Below are positions 26,328 to 33,260 of a DNA stretch of 64,000 nucleotides, piece after piece. A program made the translations under genes and the position numbers. The DNA lies in the NCBI RefSeq assembly GCF_021390245.1, contig NZ_JAJUXH010000001.1:725574-789573 (forward strand). Direction: 5' to 3'. Position 1 is the stretch's first letter; the number at the start of each line of letters is the position of its first letter. This DNA comes from Dyadobacter sp. CY323 (GTDB lineage: Bacteria; Bacteroidota; Bacteroidia; Cytophagales; Spirosomataceae). The notes below the pieces were generated by a model that saw only the letters and a list, made by a program, of their open reading frames with translations, was not told where the DNA came from and did not search any database.

Positions 26328-27482
26328 ATGCATAAAAATGGAATGAGTGAGCTTGAAAGTGGGAAAGCGCACACCCGGAGGGAAATCCATTCGCAACCCG
26401 AGCTCTGGCAGGAGGTATATCACTTAGTCAAAAAGGAAAGTGCAGGGATTGCCCGGTTTCTGAAACCGGTTTTGCAAAAGAACAATCTGAGAGTTTTACT
26501 GACAGGCGCGGGTACCTCGGGCTATATCGGTGATTCGGCACAAGGGACGCTGCAGAAAGTATGGGGCAGGCCGGTTCAGGCTGTGCCAACGACGGAGATC
26601 GTCACCCAGCCGGGATCTGTTTTTGTCCGGTCGATGCCTACGCTGCTGATCTCGTTTGCCCGGTCCGGAAACAGCCCGGAAAGCGTGGAGACGGTGAAGT
26701 TAGCGGATGCTTTCTGCGATGAGGTTTATCATCTGATCATTACCTGCAACAGCGCAGGCGCGCTGGCGAATATGGACGTAGCCGCTCCGGACAAAATATA
26801 CCGCATTGTCCTGCCTGAGGCTACCAATGACAAAAGCCTGGCGATGACCAGCAGTTTTACATGCATGTTACTGACTGCGCTGCTGGTAGCAAATGTCGAT
26901 TCTCTGGAAGAGGAATTTGCGAAGGTGCAAGGCATTATTGAACAGGGAAACTTGATTTTGCGCAAACAATCCCTGCTCGAAAACCTGGTACTGAAAGGTT
27001 TTGAGCGGGTGGTTTTTTTAGGCTCCGGGGAATTACTCGGGATTGCCAGGGAATGCCATCTGAAACTTCTGGAACTGACAGATGGAAAACGGGTGTGCGT
27101 GTCGGATTCGTTTTTGGGGTTCAGGCACGGACCGATGGCCATCGTTAATGAGAATACGCTGATGGTATACCTGTTTTCAAGAACGCCGCACATGATGCGG
27201 TACGAGCGCGATCTGGCGGAAGACATTGCACGTGATGTGCGGGAGATCGACTCGCTGCAAATCGGGGGTGTAGACGGGCTGGCATTGCCAAATTGCACTA
27301 CGCTCGAACTGAGCATTGACCCGGAAAATCAATACCAAACGATCCCGGTTACGCTTGTCGGGCAGTTGCTGGGCTATTTCAGCGCGGTGCATCTGGGCAT
27401 CAATCCAGACAGTCCGTCGATGTTCGGATCGATCAGCAGGGTGGTACAGGGCGTGAATATTTATCAGGAAAAACCCCTGTGA
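26328..27482 (+). CDS. agaS: AgaS-like SIS-domain sugar isomerase/deaminase
   Basis: The 384-residue protein has two SIS domains: the first contains 'LRVLLTGAGTSGYIGDSAQG' and 'LISFARSGNSPESVETVKLA', the second 'VVFLGSGELLGIARECHLKL' and 'DSFLGFRHGPMAIV'. This matches AgaS, which converts galactosamine-6-phosphate to tagatose-6-phosphate with loss of ammonia. The PfkB kinase and class II aldolase genes that follow are the next two steps of that pathway. No deacetylase (AgaA/NagA) is present here. ATG 26343 is an alternative start. AgaS assignment by motif and context is good; substrate stereochemistry cannot be read from sequence. Confidence 0.87.
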   Translation: MHKNGMSELESGKAHTRREIHSQPELWQEVYHLVKKESAGIARFLKPVLQKNNLRVLLTGAGTSGYIGDSAQGTLQKVWGRPVQAVPTTEIVTQPGSVFVRSMPTLLISFARSGNSPESVETVKLADAFCDEVYHLIITCNSAGALANMDVAAPDKIYRIVLPEATNDKSLAMTSSFTCMLLTALLVANVDSLEEEFAKVQGIIEQGNLILRKQSLLENLVLKGFERVVFLGSGELLGIARECHLKLLELTDGKRVCVSDSFLGFRHGPMAIVNENTLMVYLFSRTPHMMRYERDLAEDIARDVREIDSLQIGGVDGLALPNCTTLELSIDPENQYQTIPVTLVGQLLGYFSAVHLGINPDSPSMFGSISRVVQGVNIYQEKPL

Positions 27483-27555
27483 CAGGATGGAGCGTTTACT
27501 CGTTTCCGTTTCTTTTGACGTGAGCCGGAAGAAATGAATATTTAAGATTAAAAAT

Positions 27556-28509
27556 ATGGTAACCCCAAAATTACTGGTCGTAGGTGAATTGAATGTCGAC
27601 CTTATTATAAATAAAATACAGGCTTTTCCCCAGGTTGGCAAAGAGACGATCGCAGACGAAATGGATATGTGCCTCGGCAGCTCTTCGGCTATTATGGCGG
27701 CCAACAGTGCAGCAATGGGAGTGGATACGAGTTTCTGTGGCGTCGTGGGGAAGGACTATTTCGGTGATTTTATCCTGCGCGAGCTGGAACGGAAATCAGT
27801 CAGCTGCGGCCATGTAAAAAGGCTTAATGGTGAAAAAACAGGTTGCACCCTTATCTTGAACTACGGACAAGATCGTGCCAATGTTACCTATCAGGGCGCT
27901 ATGAATGCTTTGACGCTCAGCGATATACCTTTTGAAAATAATGCAGGTTACCGGCATTTACACGTGTCGAGTGTATTTCTCCAAAAAGGTCTTCAAAATG
28001 ACATCGTACAGATTTTCGAAAATGCCCGGGCGGCTGGAATGACCACGTCTCTGGACCTGCAATGGGACCCTACCGAGCAATGGGCGTTCGACTATGCCCG
28101 GTGCCTCCCATATGTGGATGTGTTCATGCCCAACGAATCGGAATTGCGGGCACTTACCAGAACCGATACGATCAGCAGCGGCATTGAAAAAATACGTCCA
28201 TATATGAACACCATCGCCCTGAAAATGGGGAGAAACGGAAGTTTGGGCATTTGCGGCGAGCAACAGATAGCGGTGCCTGCATTTGACGGGCCGCATTTTG
28301 TGGATGCGATAGGGGCGGGCGATTCATTCAATGCGGGGTTTATCCGGAAATATATGGCAGGCGCCTCCTTGGAAGAATGCCTGAGGGAAGGCAACCTGAT
28401 GGGTAGCCTGAACACCACGGCTGCGGGCGGTACCGGTGCATTTTGTAGCCACCACAAAATCAGTGAAAATATAAAAGAGTTTTGGGGAATAGAATTAAGC
28501 TTGTCATGA
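27556..28509 (+). CDS. PfkB-family carbohydrate kinase
   Basis: The 317-residue protein has a ribokinase fold: 'LLVVGELNVDLIINKI' at the start, 'LGSSSAIMAANSAAMGVDTS' (substrate-binding glycine-rich region) and the C-terminal PfkB signature 'VDAIGAGDSFNAGF' with the catalytic Asp. It phosphorylates a sugar or sugar phosphate in the cytoplasm. Between an AgaS-like isomerase and a bisphosphate aldolase it is best explained as a tagatose-6-phosphate (or similar ketose phosphate) kinase, an inference from context. It lies 73 bases after the AgaS-like gene, and its stop overlaps the start of the aldolase by 4 bases (ATGA). Confidence 0.92.
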   Translation: MVTPKLLVVGELNVDLIINKIQAFPQVGKETIADEMDMCLGSSSAIMAANSAAMGVDTSFCGVVGKDYFGDFILRELERKSVSCGHVKRLNGEKTGCTLILNYGQDRANVTYQGAMNALTLSDIPFENNAGYRHLHVSSVFLQKGLQNDIVQIFENARAAGMTTSLDLQWDPTEQWAFDYARCLPYVDVFMPNESELRALTRTDTISSGIEKIRPYMNTIALKMGRNGSLGICGEQQIAVPAFDGPHFVDAIGAGDSFNAGFIRKYMAGASLEECLREGNLMGSLNTTAAGGTGAFCSHHKISENIKEFWGIELSLS

Positions 28510-29333
28510 AACTGAAAGAAAAACTACGCGAATTAACACAGCTTAAAAAAGGCTTACTGGCTACAAATTACTACGATCTGGAAACCCTCCACGGTGTACT
28601 GCAGGCGGCGGCCGACCTGAAACAGCCGGTTATCCTGCAACTTACCCAAAGCTCGATTGACTACATGGGCCTCAAAACGGCTGTGAACCTGGGCCGCAAC
28701 GGACTGGAAGAATTTGGCGTGGAGGGCTGGATCCACCTGGACCATGGTGGATCGGTAGAGCTGGTGCAGCGCTGTCTCGACGCCGGTTTCGATTCGGTGA
28801 TGATCGATGGCAGCGAACTTCCTTTTGAGCAGAATGTGAGCCTTACCCGGGAAGTGGTGGAGCTCGCCAAACGGTACGATGCGCATGTGGAAGCCGAGCT
28901 GGGATATGTTGCCAAACTGGGTCAGTCGCACAATGGCACGGGCTTCACGCAGCCCGACGAGGCGGCTGCTTTCGTGGATGCGACGGGCGTGGATGCCCTG
29001 GCTGTGGCAATCGGCACGGCGCACGGGTTTTATAAACAAGAACCGCGGCTGGATATTGATCTTTTGCGAAGCATCGCCGAAAAGACCCCGGCAACCCTTG
29101 TTTTACACGGAAGCTCGGGCGTACCACATACACAGGTAAAGCGGGCCATTTCCAACGGGATCTGCAAAGTGAACCTGGCAACTGAAATTAAAAACATATT
29201 TATGGCTTCCCTGAAAGCCGAGCTCACAGATAATCAGGATATTGACCTACGGAAAGTATTCCCAAAAGCCACCGTTAAAATTACGGAACTCGTCAAAACC
29301 AAACTGGAAATGGTGGAGAACGCGGCGGAGTAG
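28506..29333 (+). CDS. Class II ketose-bisphosphate aldolase (tagatose/fructose type)
   Basis: The 275-residue protein belongs to the zinc-dependent class II aldolases. It shows 'WIHLDHGGSVELVQRCLDAG' (catalytic Asp and first zinc His), 'DSVMIDGSELPFEQNV', 'VEAELGYV', 'AVAIGTAHGFYK' with another zinc His, and 'LVLHGSSGVP' with the third. Such enzymes split tagatose-1,6- or fructose-1,6-bisphosphate into two trioses. ATG 28506 overlaps the kinase stop in an ATGA and is preferred over an in-frame TTG at 28482. It completes a plausible three-gene sugar phosphate pathway. Confidence 0.92.
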   Translation: MKLKEKLRELTQLKKGLLATNYYDLETLHGVLQAAADLKQPVILQLTQSSIDYMGLKTAVNLGRNGLEEFGVEGWIHLDHGGSVELVQRCLDAGFDSVMIDGSELPFEQNVSLTREVVELAKRYDAHVEAELGYVAKLGQSHNGTGFTQPDEAAAFVDATGVDALAVAIGTAHGFYKQEPRLDIDLLRSIAEKTPATLVLHGSSGVPHTQVKRAISNGICKVNLATEIKNIFMASLKAELTDNQDIDLRKVFPKATVKITELVKTKLEMVENAAE

Positions 29334-29364
29334 AATGTCCCGGGCCAGGCTGCATTAAAATCAT

Positions 29365-29402
29365 GTAAATGGTGAATTGGTAACTGTAGATTGGTAGATT
29401 TG
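29365..29402 (+). promoter_or_regulatory. Heptad-like repeat overlapping a candidate promoter
   Basis: The word attggta occurs at 29376-29382 and 29390-29396, exactly 14 bases apart, within a stretch that can be read in 7-nt steps from 29365. Its end forms TAGATTTG (29395-29402), which fits the Bacteroidota -7 consensus TAnnTTTG, 46 bases before the ATG of the 93-residue gene. A -33 element at the expected spacing is not clear. Confidence 0.35.
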
Positions 29403-29448
29403 TCTGGCAAAAAGAGATACTAATCGGGCACGCCCCGTCATAAACCAC

Positions 29449-29730
29449 ATGGCTCGAATCACGAAGGAAAATGCATTAAAAGCGAATTACCAGAAGCTTC
29501 TCGACTGGTACACATACCGCGCAAAAGAGAACACCGGATCGATGGAGAAATTATTGACATTGCTTTCGGAGCTGGACCGGGATGTGCAGGCCCCGGACGA
29601 TTATGAAAAGGATGTGGATGATCTTGAATCGTTGAAATTCATTTACGAGACAGGTATCAGAAATTTCGAAAGCCAGGTGGACAAATACCGGAAGTTGATA
29701 GAGTCTATAAATGAAAAACCGGGCACCTGA
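29449..29730 (+). CDS. Small hypothetical helical protein
   Basis: A 93-residue protein that I do not recognise. It is charged and predicted largely helical ('NYQKLLDWYTYRAKENTGSM', 'VDKYRKLIESINEKPGT'), with no signal peptide, membrane segment or cysteine. A candidate promoter lies just upstream and a hairpin spans its stop codon, so it looks like a free-standing gene. It is convergent with the GlsB-type membrane protein gene. Confidence 0.65.
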   Translation: MARITKENALKANYQKLLDWYTYRAKENTGSMEKLLTLLSELDRDVQAPDDYEKDVDDLESLKFIYETGIRNFESQVDKYRKLIESINEKPGT

Positions 29731-29746
29731 AAAGATAGCCCGGTTT
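29716..29746 (+). terminator. Hairpin across the stop codon, probable terminator
   Basis: aaaccgggc (29716-29724) pairs perfectly with gcccggttt (29738-29746) around a 13-base loop that contains the stop codon at 29728-29730. The T run after the stem is short (three), so termination is likely but may be weak. It lies between convergent genes. Confidence 0.6.
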
Positions 29747-29772
29747 CGGAAATGGGAGATAGAAAATGATTT

Positions 29773-30027
29773 CTAAGATCTGGTACTCACTTTTCTATAA
29801 ATAAACAGAAGGATAACTGCTCCTAGCACGGCAATAAAAAGACTTCCGATATTGAAGCCATCGACGGTTCCATAACCGAGCATCGAGGATATCCAGCCAC
29901 CTATTATTGCACCCACAATACCGATTAATATGGTGACGATAAAACCACCGGGATCTTTACCGGGGTGAATTGCTTTTGCGATTGCGCCTGCGATCAGGCC
30001 TACCAGGATCCAAGTGATAATTCCCAT
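29773..30027 (-). CDS. GlsB/YeaQ/YmgE-family small membrane protein
   Basis: The 84-residue protein has three hydrophobic segments: 'IITWILVGLIAGAIAKAI' at the start, 'GGFIVTILIGIVGAIIGGWI' in the middle and 'IGSLFIAVLGAVILLFIYR' at the end. Glycine-rich repeats and 'HPGKDPGG' in the first loop are characteristic of the transglycosylase-associated (GlsB/YeaQ) family. Members are stress-induced inner membrane proteins of unclear function. It appears to be a single-gene unit. Confidence 0.9.
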   Translation of the reverse strand: MGIITWILVGLIAGAIAKAIHPGKDPGGFIVTILIGIVGAIIGGWISSMLGYGTVDGFNIGSLFIAVLGAVILLFIYRKVSTRS

Positions 30028-30184
30028 TAGAAATAGTTTAAGTTTCTTTAATGGAATTTATAATAACAAAATCCATGCCTGCTGCGGACGATGCCTGATA
30101 ATCGGTCCGGATAATTTTGGTGACGGTTCGAGAGTGTCTTGTTTGTTTTTCGGGATTCGTTACCGCTTATTACCTGCCCGAATG

Positions 30185-30526
30185 CTACTGCCCCACAATC
30201 TCGTTCCTGAAATGCTTGCCCCAGTTGCGCAATTCGTTCAGGAGGTCACGCGACGACATACCGAGCGTCGTCAATGCATACTCGACCGTGACTGGCATGC
30301 TGTCGTGAAGCGTGCGGGTAATGAGCTTGTTTTCTTCCAGGGCTTTCAATTCCTGAGACAGCATTTTTGGGGATATATCGGGAATATCCCGGTGGATCTC
30401 GCCAAAGCGTTTCGTGCCGTAGCTGAGTGAAATAATGATGGGAATTCGCCATTTCCCCTGGATCACCTCCATGGCATCCCGGGCTGCTTTGAGCTCATAC
30501 TGGCACGCCGGCTCTGTACTTTTCAT
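30185..30526 (-). CDS. HxlR-family transcriptional regulator
   Basis: The 113-residue protein is an HxlR/MarR-like winged helix: 'CQYELKAARDAMEVIQGKWR' at the start, 'GTKRFGEIHRDIPDISPKML' followed by 'SQELKALEENKLITRT' as the recognition region, and 'VEYALTTLGMSSRDLLNEL'. Some HxlR regulators sense oxidants or electrophiles through a cysteine; the only cysteine here is Cys8. It is divergent from the alpha/beta hydrolase gene at 30635, with a perfect dyad between them, so it probably controls that gene and itself. Confidence 0.92.
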   Translation of the reverse strand: MKSTEPACQYELKAARDAMEVIQGKWRIPIIISLSYGTKRFGEIHRDIPDISPKMLSQELKALEENKLITRTLHDSMPVTVEYALTTLGMSSRDLLNELRNWGKHFRNEIVGQ

Positions 30527-30547
30527 GATCTGATTTCTTGATGTTAC

Positions 30548-30579
30548 TTACCTGTCGGTAACTACTTACCGACAGGTAA
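30548..30579. promoter_or_regulatory. Perfect 14-bp dyad between HxlR and hydrolase genes, candidate operator
   Basis: ttacctgtcggtaa (30548-30561) and ttaccgacaggtaa (30566-30579) are exact reverse complements separated by 4 bases. The site lies 22 bases upstream of the HxlR start and just upstream of the hydrolase promoter region. Its position in a divergent gap next to a DNA-binding regulator makes it a strong operator candidate. Confidence 0.75.
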
Positions 30580-30607
30580 CAACTATATTCTGGTAAGTGA
30601 ATGTAGG

Positions 30608-30615
30608 TAGATTTG
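30608..30615 (+). promoter_or_regulatory. Candidate -7 promoter box of the hydrolase gene
   Basis: TAGATTTG matches the Bacteroidota -7 consensus TAnnTTTG and lies 20 bases before ATG 30635, right after the HxlR-side dyad. No clear TTTG at -33 is seen, which would fit a regulated promoter. Confidence 0.4.
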
Positions 30616-30634
30616 CCCCATTATTAAACCATTT

Positions 30635-31399
30635 ATGAAGGAAATCATGAACAAATACTTTTTTATCGCGGCAATGCTGTTGAATATTGTCGGCTTCGGG
30701 CAGGCGCACAAACCACGTACTTTTCTGTTGGTACACGGTGCATGGTCGGGTGGATGGGACTATGCACAGGTGGATACCGCGTTGCGGGCGAAAGGCGACA
30801 TCGTATACCGGCCTACGCTGACGGGCCTTGGGGAAAGGGTTCATCTGTCGAATGCGAACGTTAACCTGACCACCTACATTACCGACATTGTGAATGTGAT
30901 CAAATACGAAAACCTGCAAAACGTCATTCTGGTGGGGCATAGTTTCGGCGGAATGGTGATTTCGGGTGTGGCCGAGCAAGTTCCCGAGAGGATCAGTCAG
31001 CTCATTTTCCTGGATGCGATGGTACCAGACGACGGTGAAAGTGCCCGCGACGTTTGCGGCGTATTATGGGACGGAATGATGGCGCCTTTTGTCAAAGACA
31101 GCCTGGTACTGTACCCGTTCGGAACACTCGGCTCGACACCACCCGGCGATGTCCCGCAACCTTTAAAAACCTACACCGAGCCACTAAAAATCAGTAACCC
31201 ACTCGCTAAAAAAATCCCGACAGCATTCATCGTCATGACAAAAAACGGCGAAAGCAATCCCCTGAACAATCAAATGGGCCTGGACAAAGCCCGCGAAAGA
31301 AACTGGAAGATCTATAAGTTCGAAGGCGGCCATTATTCCATGCGGGAGCAGCCGGAGAATTTGGTTAAGAAGCTGCAAGAGGTAACGATTGGGAGGTAG
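30635..31399 (+). CDS. Secreted alpha/beta fold hydrolase
   Basis: The 254-residue protein has a signal peptide ('FFIAAMLLNIVGFGQA') and the alpha/beta hydrolase core typical of the plant-esterase-like group: 'TFLLVHGAWSGGWDY' (29-43), 'LTGLGERVHLS', nucleophile elbow 'VGHSFGG' with Ser103, 'LIFLDAMVPDDGES' and a C-terminal 'GGHYSMREQP' with the catalytic His. Homologues hydrolyse small esters or xenobiotics; substrate unknown. ATG 30647 is an equally good start. It is divergent from an HxlR regulator, the usual arrangement for an inducible detoxification gene. A strong terminator follows downstream at 31554-31622. Confidence 0.88.
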   Translation: MKEIMNKYFFIAAMLLNIVGFGQAHKPRTFLLVHGAWSGGWDYAQVDTALRAKGDIVYRPTLTGLGERVHLSNANVNLTTYITDIVNVIKYENLQNVILVGHSFGGMVISGVAEQVPERISQLIFLDAMVPDDGESARDVCGVLWDGMMAPFVKDSLVLYPFGTLGSTPPGDVPQPLKTYTEPLKISNPLAKKIPTAFIVMTKNGESNPLNNQMGLDKARERNWKIYKFEGGHYSMREQPENLVKKLQEVTIGR

Positions 31400-31410
31400 G
31401 CGGGCTTTTT

Positions 31411-31520
31411 AGCCGCGGAGCGAAAGTGCAAGTCCGGCTACGGAGCGAAAGTGCGTTTCAGCCGCAGAGCGAAATTGCAAGTCCGGCCAGGGAGCGAGGT
31501 GCGTTTCAGCCGCAGAGCGG
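31411..31520 (+). repeat. Tandem repeat of about 25 bp, alternating in a 50-bp period
   Basis: Four degenerate units built on (g)gagcgaaagtgc lie one after another. Units 1 and 3 continue with aagtccggc, units 2 and 4 with gtttcagccgca, giving a higher-order period of about 50 bp. The array begins 12 bases after the hydrolase stop codon and ends in 'gagcggctccctgtttcta', which runs into the palindrome family at 31519-31720. No reading frame is apparent. Confidence 0.85.
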
Positions 31521-31720
31521 CTCCCTGTTTCTAGCAAGGCGTAACACCAAAAAGGGCCCCAGCGGGGCCTCCTGACTATCCGCTAGATTTCAGGAGGCTC
31601 CGCTGGAGCCCGCGTTTTTTTTGATCAATTACACTTTCTAGAAACAGGAGGCTACGCCGGAGCCGCGTTTATTGTGTTTAAGGGAATTTTTAAGAAACAG
31701 GGAGTTCTCCCGGAGCTTCT
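31519..31720. repeat. Family of short GC-rich palindromes (REP-like)
   Basis: Several related elements share the pattern gaaacagg(a/g)gg...cggagc. They lie at about 31641-31667 (ggctacgccggagcc), 31693-31717 (ggagttctcccggagct) and, inverted, at 31519-31533. The hairpin at 31554-31611 contains further copies (ggctccgctggagcc). Each has short inverted arms. This is typical of dispersed REP-like elements. Together with the preceding tandem array it fills the 374-base gap between the hydrolase and SusD genes. Confidence 0.75.
31554..31622 (+). terminator. Strong bidirectional rho-independent terminator
   Basis: The arms 31554-31575 and 31590-31611 are 22 bases each and match at 20 positions, with a 14-base loop. 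Eight T follow on the plus strand at 31615-31622, and on the minus strand the stem is followed by five T. It lies between the convergent hydrolase (+) and SusD (-) genes and should stop transcription from both sides. Confidence 0.85.
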
Positions 31721-31773
31721 TGCCCACTCAATGTGTCCTCCTTTAATTACGGCAACACTCACGTGGCCCGCCA

Positions 31774-33222
31774 TCAATTCACATCCCACCAATTCTTCGT
31801 GGCCTGCGAATCGCCGCCGATGCTTTTGGCTGCTTGTTCGCTGTTTACTGCATTGGACGCGCGGCTTGCGCTTGGATATTTCAGGCGTTTGACCACCCCG
31901 TCTTTCACATCCTGATCCAGACTTCCCGACGCCGGGGCGATGAAAAGCGGATCTCCATTTGGCTTTTTGATGTCCAGCCGGAGCCTTTCCATCCAACCTT
32001 GTATGCCCTGCATGTATAATGCCAGCCACTTCTGTGTCCCGATCACATTTTTCCAGTTTGCGGCCTTGTAAGGTACGCCCGTCAGATAGGTTGCAATGGC
32101 TTTGGCATCGGTAATTCCCCATTGTGTCATAGAAGCAGTCACGGCCTCGGTATACAGTTGCTCGGCGGTGGCGGCACCGACATTCATGCCGCGGGCTGCT
32201 GCTTCGGCTTTGATGAACGCAACTTCCGCATAGGTGATCATATTGCCTCGCGCAGAACCACTGTAAGCCAGCACACCCGGTTTTGATAAGCCGATCATCG
32301 TTGGAGTATTTGCCTCAGTACCATAAGGTTTTCCCACAAATTTGCCATTCGTTTCGTCGGGACGTGCATATACCGGCAGCCGGGGATCACTTGTTTCTTT
32401 CAAATAATCTATCAGCGTAGAGGTAACCGCAAACTCAACCAGCGGGCGGTCTACGTCGTTGTATGGAAAACGGTTGGTTGCTGCTGCCGTATTATATGGA
32501 AAATAAGCATCCTGGCTGGTGGCGGTAAATGTGTTTTTAACAGCGTCTTCAATCACCGCTTTCGCTTCGGCGGGCTGTGCATCGGCCATTCGCATTGCTA
32601 TCCGCATCCGGAGCGCATTGCCGATCCGGATCCATTGTGCAGCACTTCCATTAGCAATCACATCCCCGCGGATCGCCCCGGCGGTTGGACCGGCCAGTAT
32701 ATCGACCTGGGTTTTAAGTGAGGCCAGCAATGCGGTATACACATCTTTTCCTTTATCGTAAACCGGCTGGACCGTCACATCTCCTTTCAGCGCCTGTGAG
32801 TATGGAATGTCCACATAAACGTCGGTCAGAATGTGGAAGAGCCATGCTTTCATGATCTCCGTAGCGGCCAGCATGTGTTGGCTGCTTTCCTGCGGATGTC
32901 TTTCGAAATAGTTTTTGATCTCCTGCAAATCCATCAGCGGCCCGGCATACATGCCGTTCCAGAGCCCGTCATTGGTAAACAAATACCTGCTTTCTCCGGT
33001 TTTGTCAGTTCCTGTCCAATACTGCGAAAGCTGCATCCCGACCCGGCCGTTGAAGTAAGTATCATAAAGCAGGTCCGAGGCCCGCTTTTGCGCATTGGCC
33101 ATTAAAAATTCGGGCTGGGTTTCACCCGACCGGGCGGGATCACTGTTCAGTGTATCAAAGTTATCGCATCCCGGGAGCACGAACATGCATGCCGTCAGCA
33201 GGATAATGATTTTCAATTTCAT
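31774..33222 (-). CDS. SusD-like lipoprotein (SusD_like_2 type)
   Basis: The 482-residue protein has a lipoprotein signal with Cys19 ('ACMFVLPGC') followed by 'DNFDTLNSDP'. Other family marks are 'YFNGRVGMQLSQYW', 'MKAWLFHILTDVYVDIPYSQ', 'QWIRIGNALRMRIAMRMADA' and 'AEVAFIKAEAAARGMNVG'. It pairs with the SusC gene 38 bases upstream. No enzyme genes follow, only a bidirectional terminator. Substrate unknown. Confidence 0.93.
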   Translation of the reverse strand: MKLKIIILLTACMFVLPGCDNFDTLNSDPARSGETQPEFLMANAQKRASDLLYDTYFNGRVGMQLSQYWTGTDKTGESRYLFTNDGLWNGMYAGPLMDLQEIKNYFERHPQESSQHMLAATEIMKAWLFHILTDVYVDIPYSQALKGDVTVQPVYDKGKDVYTALLASLKTQVDILAGPTAGAIRGDVIANGSAAQWIRIGNALRMRIAMRMADAQPAEAKAVIEDAVKNTFTATSQDAYFPYNTAAATNRFPYNDVDRPLVEFAVTSTLIDYLKETSDPRLPVYARPDETNGKFVGKPYGTEANTPTMIGLSKPGVLAYSGSARGNMITYAEVAFIKAEAAARGMNVGAATAEQLYTEAVTASMTQWGITDAKAIATYLTGVPYKAANWKNVIGTQKWLALYMQGIQGWMERLRLDIKKPNGDPLFIAPASGSLDQDVKDGVVKRLKYPSASRASNAVNSEQAAKSIGGDSQATKNWWDVN

Positions 33223-33260
33223 ATTCAGAAATATTTAAAATGAGTTCTTCGAAAAATCGA

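Noticed and set aside
28482..28505. TTG start for the aldolase
   Set aside because: ATG 28506 overlaps the kinase stop as ATGA and directly precedes the conserved N-terminus.
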